DNA of 64,000 nt from CBDCFL01 sp965216135 (lineage in GTDB: Bacteria > Pseudomonadota > Alphaproteobacteria > Rhodobacterales > Rhodobacteraceae). This document shows, piece by piece, positions 56,592 to 64,000 of this stretch (the stretch's first letter is position 1; every line of letters begins with the position of its first letter). The notes below the pieces were generated by a model, which worked only from the letters and a program-made list of their open reading frames with translations, did no database searches and was not told the origin of the DNA. The translations under genes were made by a program, and so were the position numbers. The stretch spans positions 1 through 64,000 of the forward strand of contig CBDCFL010000024.1 in NCBI GenBank assembly GCA_965216135.1, read 5' to 3'.

Positions 56592-57137
56592 CAGGTAGAT
56601 CAGCGGCTGAAGTTCCCACACTTTCTGGACCATCACATTATGGGTCGCGCCCAAGATCACAGCTAAATAGGCAAGCTGATGCAAACGCTTCCAGGCCTGC
56701 GGACCCAATTTTCGGATCGACAAATTGTTCGATGTGATGGCCAGCGGGATGATCAGCGCAAAGGCCGTCATGCCGATGGTGATGTAGGGGCGCTTGATGA
56801 TGTCCTTCCAGATCCGGCCAAGATCGCCGACATCGAGGATCAGCCAGACGCTTAAGTGAACCGAGACGAGAAAGAACACCGCCAGGCCCAACGCGCGGCG
56901 GTATTTGATCAGGCTGATCTTGGTGTATGTCCTCAAGGGTGTGATCGCCAGAACCACGATGAATATCTGCAGCGCCAGCTTGCCCAGCCTGTGTTGGAGC
57001 TCGCTGATCGGTTCGGGCCCCAGCGCCCCGGTGGCGCCCTGATAAAAATACCAGAGGACCGGCAGGATCATCAGAATGTAGATCGGCCAGGCAGGAACGC
57101 GTCGCAAAATGGCATTAATCTTTTGTGCGAATGTCAT
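56529..57137 (-). CDS. msrQ: Heme-binding membrane subunit of the MsrPQ methionine-sulfoxide reductase
   Basis: 202 aa, about six membrane helices (PAWPIYILMILPVLWYFYQGA; LGKLALQIFIVVLAITPL; LAVFFLVSVHLSVWLILDVG; TIGMTAFALIIPLAITS; LAYLAVILGATHNVMVQKVW; a final one). Conserved heme His residues are visible in HRLGKLAL, VHLSVW and HQLAYL / THNVM. MsrQ passes electrons from quinones or flavin to periplasmic MsrP. It is separated from msrP by a small Cys-rich gene. A partial second copy of its 3' end lies at 54414-54511. Confidence 0.92.
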   Translation of the reverse strand: MTFAQKINAILRRVPAWPIYILMILPVLWYFYQGATGALGPEPISELQHRLGKLALQIFIVVLAITPLRTYTKISLIKYRRALGLAVFFLVSVHLSVWLILDVGDLGRIWKDIIKRPYITIGMTAFALIIPLAITSNNLSIRKLGPQAWKRLHQLAYLAVILGATHNVMVQKVWELQPLIYLGLIVALLVTRTRWASLRAVA

Positions 57138-57149
57138 CGCCGCCAGGTC

Positions 57150-57353
57150 CTAGCAGCAGGCCTTGCCAGACAAAACCGGCGGGCAGGGCGTGGATCCGTA
57201 TGAACAATATACACAGCAATCGCCCGCCTTTGGCCGCAAAACCGCCCCGCACCCCTGGCAGTCGTAAAAATACTGACAGGCACCGGTGGGCATCACCTCG
57301 ACCCGGCTATGCCCACATTCAGGGCAGGTGATTGTGGATGTCAGTTCGGCCAC
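57150..57353 (-). CDS. Small Cys-rich zinc-ribbon-like protein (67 aa)
   Basis: MAELTSTITCPECGHSRVEVMPTGACQYFYDC...GDCCVYCSYGSTPCPPVLSGKACC. It has ten or more cysteines, including a CPEC...CxxC ribbon and the GDCCVYCSYG motif found in short proteins widely annotated hypothetical (from memory). It lies between msrP and msrQ with 12-bp gaps on each side, so it belongs to the same operon. It may bind zinc or another metal; a link to sulfoxide repair is inference from position. Confidence 0.75.
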   Translation of the reverse strand: MAELTSTITCPECGHSRVEVMPTGACQYFYDCQGCGAVLRPKAGDCCVYCSYGSTPCPPVLSGKACC

Positions 57354-57365
57354 GGCACTCTCGTT

Positions 57366-58286
57366 TCAATAGAATTTGCGCAGGTCCATGCCAGCGTAGA
57401 GCCCGGCCACCTGATCAGCATAACCGTTGAACATCAATGTGTCCTGGCGCTTGGCAAACAGGCCGCCGCCGATGCGCCGCTCGGTGGCCTGTGACCAGCG
57501 CGGGTGATCGACCTCTGGGTTCACATTGCTGAAAAAGCCGTATTCGCGCGGCAGGACCTGTTGCCAGGTGTTCAGCGGCTCTTTGTCGGTCAGGGATATG
57601 CGGACAATCGATTTGATCGATTTGAACCCGTATTTCCACGGCACCACCAGCCGGATCGGCGCGCCGTTCTGGTTGGGCATTTCCTCACCGAATATACCGG
57701 TCGACAGGATCGTCAGCGGGTGCATCGCCTCGTCCATGCGCAGGCCTTCGACATAGGGCCAGTCCAGATTACCGCGGCGCTGGCCGCGCATCTCGTCGGG
57801 GCGAACAAGCGTTTCAAAGCGGACATATTTGGCCGACGGCTGCACGCCGATACGATCGAGCAGCGTCTTCAGCTCAAACCCGACCCAGGGGATGACCGCT
57901 GACCAGGCCTCGACGCAGCGCAAGCGATAAATGCGCTCTTCCAGGGTGACGCCCTTGAGCATATCGGCCAGATCATAATCGCCGGGCTTGTCGACCATGC
58001 CGTCGATCTTGACCGACCACGGATCGGTGGTCAGGGCATGGGCATGTTTGGCTGGATCGTTCTTGCCGGTGCCGAATTCATAAAAATTATTGTAGGTGGT
58101 GACGTCTTCCCAGGTATTGGGCTCCAGATCGGTGGAATATTTGCTCGGCACGGTGGCGATTTTCGCGGCCGCAGGTCCGGTCATGGCAAGCGCGCCTGCA
58201 CTGGCCAGCAACGTGCGGCGGTTCAGCCATGCCGATTTGGGCGTCACGTCGGAATATTTCAGATCGTTTTTCCAGCGTCCGGCCAT
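57366..58286 (-). CDS. msrP: Periplasmic methionine-sulfoxide reductase catalytic subunit MsrP
   Basis: 306 aa. Tat signal NRRTLLASAGALAMTGPAAA (residues ~22-42). The molybdopterin (sulfite-oxidase fold) domain follows: TTYNNFYEFGTGKNDPAKHA, WSVKIDGMVDKPGDYD, and LRCVEAWSAVIPWVGF with the Mo-ligand Cys. The end is GGGLFAKRQDTLMFNGYADQVAGLYAGMD. It reduces oxidised methionine residues in envelope proteins using electrons from MsrQ. First gene of the operon on the minus strand. Confidence 0.95.
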   Translation of the reverse strand: MAGRWKNDLKYSDVTPKSAWLNRRTLLASAGALAMTGPAAAKIATVPSKYSTDLEPNTWEDVTTYNNFYEFGTGKNDPAKHAHALTTDPWSVKIDGMVDKPGDYDLADMLKGVTLEERIYRLRCVEAWSAVIPWVGFELKTLLDRIGVQPSAKYVRFETLVRPDEMRGQRRGNLDWPYVEGLRMDEAMHPLTILSTGIFGEEMPNQNGAPIRLVVPWKYGFKSIKSIVRISLTDKEPLNTWQQVLPREYGFFSNVNPEVDHPRWSQATERRIGGGLFAKRQDTLMFNGYADQVAGLYAGMDLRKFY

Positions 58287-58355
58287 CAGTGCCTCCGAAG
58301 ATTACGGGTCCAGTTGATTTAGCCGCAGAGGCGCAAAACACCAACCCAAGGCTTT

Positions 58356-59858
58356 TCACGATGTCGTTGGCAAACTGTAACGCGGATAGAGCGCATCCAT
58401 GGCCACGGACCGACCGTTATCCTGGACAATCCGCACATGCTCTCGCCGCATCTGGCGCGGCTCGTCCACACCAACTGAATGGGCGATAATCTCGACCTCG
58501 CCCACGATGCCCCGGGCATAAGCGGCGACTTTCTTGCATTTCTCCATCGGTACCAGCCCCCGCTGGAAGCGCGGATCATGGGTGGTGACGCCGGTGGGAC
58601 AGGTGTTGCGGTTGCATTTCAGCGCCTGGATGCAGCCAAGCGAAAACATGAACCCGCGCGCCGAGACGACGAAATCCGCGCCCGCACAGAGCGCCCAGGC
58701 CACATCGCCAGGATTGACCAGCTTGCCGCTGGCGATCAGGCGAATGCGGTCGCCCAGGTCGAAATCCCGGCGCAGGTCGGCCACCAGCGGCAGCGCTTCG
58801 CGCACCGGCAGGCCGACCAGATCGATCAGTGGCATCGGTGCTGCCCCGGTCCCGCCCTCGCCGCCATCGACGGTGATGAAATCCGGCGCGGCGTCGGCAC
58901 CGCGCGCCCTGATCAGCTCAAAGAGCGGCCGCAGCGCTTCGGGAGAGCCCACAACCGTTTTGAAGCCGACCGGTTTGCCGGTGACCTCGCGGATATGGGT
59001 GATCAGGTCCAACAAGCCGGCGAAATCGTTCACCTCGCGATGCCGATTGGGCGAGATGCTGGCCTCGCCCTCGGGGATGCCGCGAATGGCGGCGATCTCG
59101 GCATCGACCTTTTCGGCCGGCAGAATACCGCCTTTGCCGGGCTTTGCGCCTTGGGCCAGCTTGATCTCGAACATCCGCATTTGCGGATGCGCCGCCAACT
59201 CGCGCAGCTTGTCGTCGCTGAGATTGCCCTGCGTGTCGCGCACCCCATATTTGGCGGTGCCGATCTGAAAGACGATATCGGCGCCACCTTCCAGATGGTA
59301 GGGCGACAGGCCGCCTTCGCCGGTATTCATCCAGATGCCCGCCTCTTTCGCGCCGCGGCTCAGCGCCTGGACGGCGGGTTTCGACAGCGCCCCGAAACTC
59401 ATCCCCGAGATGTTGAAAAACGACGGCGCCAGATAAGGTTCGCGCGCGCCCGGCCCGATCAGCAGCGGCGCTGATGTGTCGGCCTGATCGTCAAGCGGCG
59501 GGAAGGCGGCGTTGACAAAGATCGGCGTGCCCACGACGCCGAGGTTGCGGGTCGAACCGAACGCCACCATGTTGCCCGCGCCCAGGGACGCGCGTTTGAC
59601 CCACTCGCGCTGGGCCCGGTTAAACGGCAGCTCCTCGCGGTCCATGGCAAAGAAATACTGGCGGAAAAACTCCCCCAACGTCGCAAACAGGTGCCTAAAG
59701 CGCCCGATCACCGGATAATTCCTGCGCACCGCATCGCTGGTCTGGGTACGATCGATGACGAAGAGGACGCTGGCAACAACGACCAGCATCCCGACCATGA
59801 AGACGAATGTCAGGGCCAGAAATTCCAGCGCCCGCGCGGTCAGTTCCATGTACAGCAT
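58356..59858 (-). CDS. FMN-binding glutamate synthase-family protein
   Basis: 500 aa. The start MLYMELTARALEFLALTFVFMVGMLVVVASVLFVID follows AGAGGGGGC and gives one N-terminal membrane helix; a 41-residue longer frame is less likely. The body is the GltS/GlxD FMN domain: PSFFNISGMSFGALSKPAVQALSRGA, MNTGEGGLSPYH, DFITVDGGEGGTGAAPMPL and the Cys cluster CIQALKCNRNTCPTGV for an iron-sulfur centre. It lacks the glutaminase part, so it is a stand-alone, membrane-anchored relative of unknown substrate. Confidence 0.85.
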   Translation of the reverse strand: MLYMELTARALEFLALTFVFMVGMLVVVASVLFVIDRTQTSDAVRRNYPVIGRFRHLFATLGEFFRQYFFAMDREELPFNRAQREWVKRASLGAGNMVAFGSTRNLGVVGTPIFVNAAFPPLDDQADTSAPLLIGPGAREPYLAPSFFNISGMSFGALSKPAVQALSRGAKEAGIWMNTGEGGLSPYHLEGGADIVFQIGTAKYGVRDTQGNLSDDKLRELAAHPQMRMFEIKLAQGAKPGKGGILPAEKVDAEIAAIRGIPEGEASISPNRHREVNDFAGLLDLITHIREVTGKPVGFKTVVGSPEALRPLFELIRARGADAAPDFITVDGGEGGTGAAPMPLIDLVGLPVREALPLVADLRRDFDLGDRIRLIASGKLVNPGDVAWALCAGADFVVSARGFMFSLGCIQALKCNRNTCPTGVTTHDPRFQRGLVPMEKCKKVAAYARGIVGEVEIIAHSVGVDEPRQMRREHVRIVQDNGRSVAMDALYPRYSLPTTS

Positions 59859-60069
59859 TGCGATGCCCCCTCTCGTGGCGATCCGGTCGGGGGCCAGTCT
59901 TGGGGGCAAAGCGGTGTGGCAGCAAGCGCCGCGACGGTTTCGTGATTGCGGCGTGAGTGTCGCGCCCGCCCTGGCAGTCAATTTGATATTTATGGCAAGA
60001 TGAATGGCTGCAATTTCATCTTGGGGGAAGTATCCCGGGGTTTGGGGCAGAGTCCCAAGATCCGGTCGG

Positions 60070-62685
<2,616 letters not shown>

Positions 62686-62760
62686 CGACATTCTCCTTCG
62701 TAAAGCGCCCGTCTTGCCACCGCCCATATTTGGCACGGGGACTTTGGGTCTTGGTCCAAG

Positions 62761-62789
62761 AAATGGGGATCGCGCGCGCCCGTGACAAG
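62761..62789 (-). promoter_or_regulatory. Sigma-32 (RpoH)-type promoter of clpB
   Basis: On the minus strand: CTTGTCA (-35, 62783-62789), 14-bp spacer, CCCCATTT (-10, 62761-62768), close to the CTTGAAA-N11-16-CCCCATnT consensus. Transcription would start near 62753, ~70 bp before the clpB start. Confidence 0.75.
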
Positions 62790-62885
62790 ACCTGTCTGCC
62801 CATGAATTGCCCCGCCAAAAGCGCAATGGCCAGCATCATACACATTCTCCGCTCTGCTATCGTCGGCGCGAAACGAGGTGCCCCC

Positions 62886-63581
62886 ATGCGATCCCTTGCT
62901 GACATCCGCGCCAAAACGCCAAAACACGAACTGTTTCGGGGCCAGTTTCAACACATGATAATGGCCGTCCTGATGACCGTCGGGGCTTGCTCAATGCTGC
63001 GCGCCACCGGCGGTCGTTTCCTGGGCCTCAGCGCCATGGACTGGGCTTATGCATCCATCGCCATGGGCCTGTTCCACCAGATCATGGTCGCCATCATATT
63101 CCGCACCCAGTTGCACCTTAACATCATGGTGCGCCTGTTCGGTCAGAACGCGCTCAAGGTTTGGGGCGCGATGTTCCTGCCGTTTCTGGCCGGTCGCCCG
63201 CTGGTCCTGCTGGGTGCCGGACTGGCCGATCCCGGCACCCTTGGCGGCGACCGCACCTTGCAACTGATCATCGGGACTATTCTGGTTATTCCGGGCATCT
63301 GGACGATGCATTCGGTGCTCAAATACTTCACCATCAACCGCGCGCTGGGTGGCGACCATTTTTTCGATGAATACCTGAACATGCCGATCGTCGATCAGGG
63401 CACCTTCCGGTATTCGTCAAATGCCATGTACAGCTTCGTTTTCACCGGGCTCTGGGGCGTGGCGATATTGGCCGGATCCTGGAACGCAGCGGTGCTGGCG
63501 CTGTTCTACCATGCCTATATCTGGGTGCACATGTATTGCACCGAACGCCCGGACATGGACATTCTATATCGCGAGACCTGA
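62886..63581 (+). CDS. Phospholipid methyltransferase (PEMT/ICMT-like) membrane protein
   Basis: 231 aa, divergent from clpB. The ATG at 62886 follows GAGGTG; the longer frame from 62730 would overlap the clpB promoter and lacks sense. Five or so membrane helices are seen (MIMAVLMTVGACSML; WAYASIAMGLFHQIMVAII; WGAMFLPFLAGRPLVLLGAG; LQLIIGTILVIPGIWTMHSV; FVFTGLWGVAILAGSWNAAV). The C-terminal HAYIWVHMYCTERPDMDILY recalls the PEMT/ICMT group. Probably methylates a lipid or isoprenoid at the inner membrane; substrate not shown. Confidence 0.65.
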   Translation: MRSLADIRAKTPKHELFRGQFQHMIMAVLMTVGACSMLRATGGRFLGLSAMDWAYASIAMGLFHQIMVAIIFRTQLHLNIMVRLFGQNALKVWGAMFLPFLAGRPLVLLGAGLADPGTLGGDRTLQLIIGTILVIPGIWTMHSVLKYFTINRALGGDHFFDEYLNMPIVDQGTFRYSSNAMYSFVFTGLWGVAILAGSWNAAVLALFYHAYIWVHMYCTERPDMDILYRET

Positions 63582-63613
63582 CCGGCTTGCGATTTGATCA
63601 AATCGCAAGCCGG
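63582..63613. terminator. Bidirectional terminator hairpin
   Basis: CCGGCTTGCGATTTGA/TCAAATCGCAAGCCGG, a perfect 16-bp palindrome between two convergent genes, followed by ATTTC. Confidence 0.8.
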
Positions 63614-63616
63614 ATT

Positions 63617-64000
63617 TCAAACTGATGGCGCAATACCCAACTCAAACTTGCAAAATTCGGTATATTGCAAATTCACATCCACCCCGTCGATGTGCAGAAC
63701 TCCATAGGCAGGCGCTTCGTGGGCAGGGCTAAAATCCTTCCAATCCCAGGATGGCCGCGGCGCCGGAGCCTGGTACAAAATCGAACGCATCGTGGCATAT
63801 GGAACCCCGCCTGTGGTTCCGGTCACCGGGCGATGAACATGACCGATAAACAGATATTTCACATTCGGATACTCCCCGATCAGGGACAAAAACTCTGCAC
63901 CCTTTTCCAGCGCGATTTCATCTTGCGCTGGCAGCCTAAGCGGCATTGGCGGATGATGCATGAACAGGAATACCGGTGCCACCGGATCGGACGCCAATAC
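63617..64000 (-). CDS. Metallophosphoesterase, cAMP-phosphodiesterase-like (partial, 5' end outside window)
   Basis: The visible 126 residues include FLFMHHPPMPLRL (HHPP metal-binding block), NVKYLFIGHVHRPVTGT (GHxH block) and the C-terminus EFCKFELGIAPSV. This is the C-terminal half of a class-III (CpdA/Icc-type) calcineurin-like phosphoesterase of ~270 aa. The frame is open to the window end, so the start and the first metal motifs (DxH, GD, GNHD) lie beyond 64000. Substrate probably a cyclic nucleotide or phosphodiester. Confidence 0.85.
   Translation of the reverse strand, partial: VLASDPVAPVFLFMHHPPMPLRLPAQDEIALEKGAEFLSLIGEYPNVKYLFIGHVHRPVTGTTGGVPYATMRSILYQAPAPRPSWDWKDFSPAHEAPAYGVLHIDGVDVNLQYTEFCKFELGIAPSV

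Overview
The window comes from an alphaproteobacterium, most likely a marine Rhodobacterales (Roseobacter-group) bacterium. The evidence is the ethylmalonyl-CoA pathway pair (ethylmalonyl-CoA mutase and crotonyl-CoA carboxylase/reductase), the polyamine-type ABC operon, the dimethylglycine-dehydrogenase-like gene, the 16S-Ile-Ala-23S-5S rRNA operon and the general codon usage. The genome is unusually rich in insertion sequences. About half of the window is mobile DNA from at least eight families: IS5/IS427, IS630 (three types), IS256, IS21 (three), IS1595, IS30, ISNCY, IS1 and IS3. Many copies are decayed or nested inside one another. Species cannot be named from the sequence alone.

Layout. 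1-8.5 kb: chromosomal core with a small hypothetical gene, rpsO, two exported hypotheticals (one very acidic), ecm, a PlsC-type acyltransferase and ccr; an IS427-type element sits between the acyltransferase and ccr. 8.7-18.6 kb: an IS pile (IS630, IS256, IS21, decayed IS630, IS1595, IS30 with an IS630 inside) that has broken a small conserved gene and an AlpA-like gene. 18.9-24.4 kb: a TPR protein, an ISNCY element, then a 3.35-kb IS1-family transposon with terminal inverted repeats and an 8-bp target duplication. That transposon carries four passenger genes, including an XRE-ImmA/IrrE metallopeptidase and an unknown partner. 24.5-34.5 kb: an IS630 directly upstream of a potD-A-B-C-like operon, a conserved hypothetical, the tail of a broken ProW-like permease, a choline-kinase-like gene and an 810-aa FAD/GcvT demethylase. 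34.9-44.7 kb: a second IS pile. There, IS1595 has broken an antitoxin-like gene and IS21-C has broken a lysR gene; IS21-C itself holds a complete IS21-B and a 149-bp MITE. An IS3 follows with an IS630 inside it. 44.9-51.7 kb: an rRNA operon on the minus strand. 51.9-64 kb: an MFS gene split by IS3, a duplicated junction around an AT-rich membrane gene split by IS630, msrQ / small Cys-rich protein / msrP, an FMN glutamate-synthase-like gene, clpB with a sigma-32-type promoter, a PEMT-like gene and the 3' part of a metallophosphoesterase gene.

How the genes work together. ecm and ccr catalyse the carboxylation and rearrangement steps of C2 assimilation through ethylmalonyl-CoA. The pot operon imports polyamine-like cations. 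The choline-kinase-like gene, the ProW tail and the demethylase look like a damaged quaternary-amine uptake and breakdown locus. MsrP/MsrQ repair oxidised methionine in the periplasm, and ClpB disaggregates heat-damaged proteins.

Most notable: (1) the 23S rRNA gene has a ~977-bp intervening sequence at the helix-45 position. It is bounded by long complementary ends and holds a 288-codon glycosyltransferase-like ORF in the rRNA sense. (2) The IS1-family transposon is intact and carries a compact cargo that looks like a toxin-antitoxin or defence module. (3) Nested insertions leave clean rejoinable ends, so the order of events can be read.
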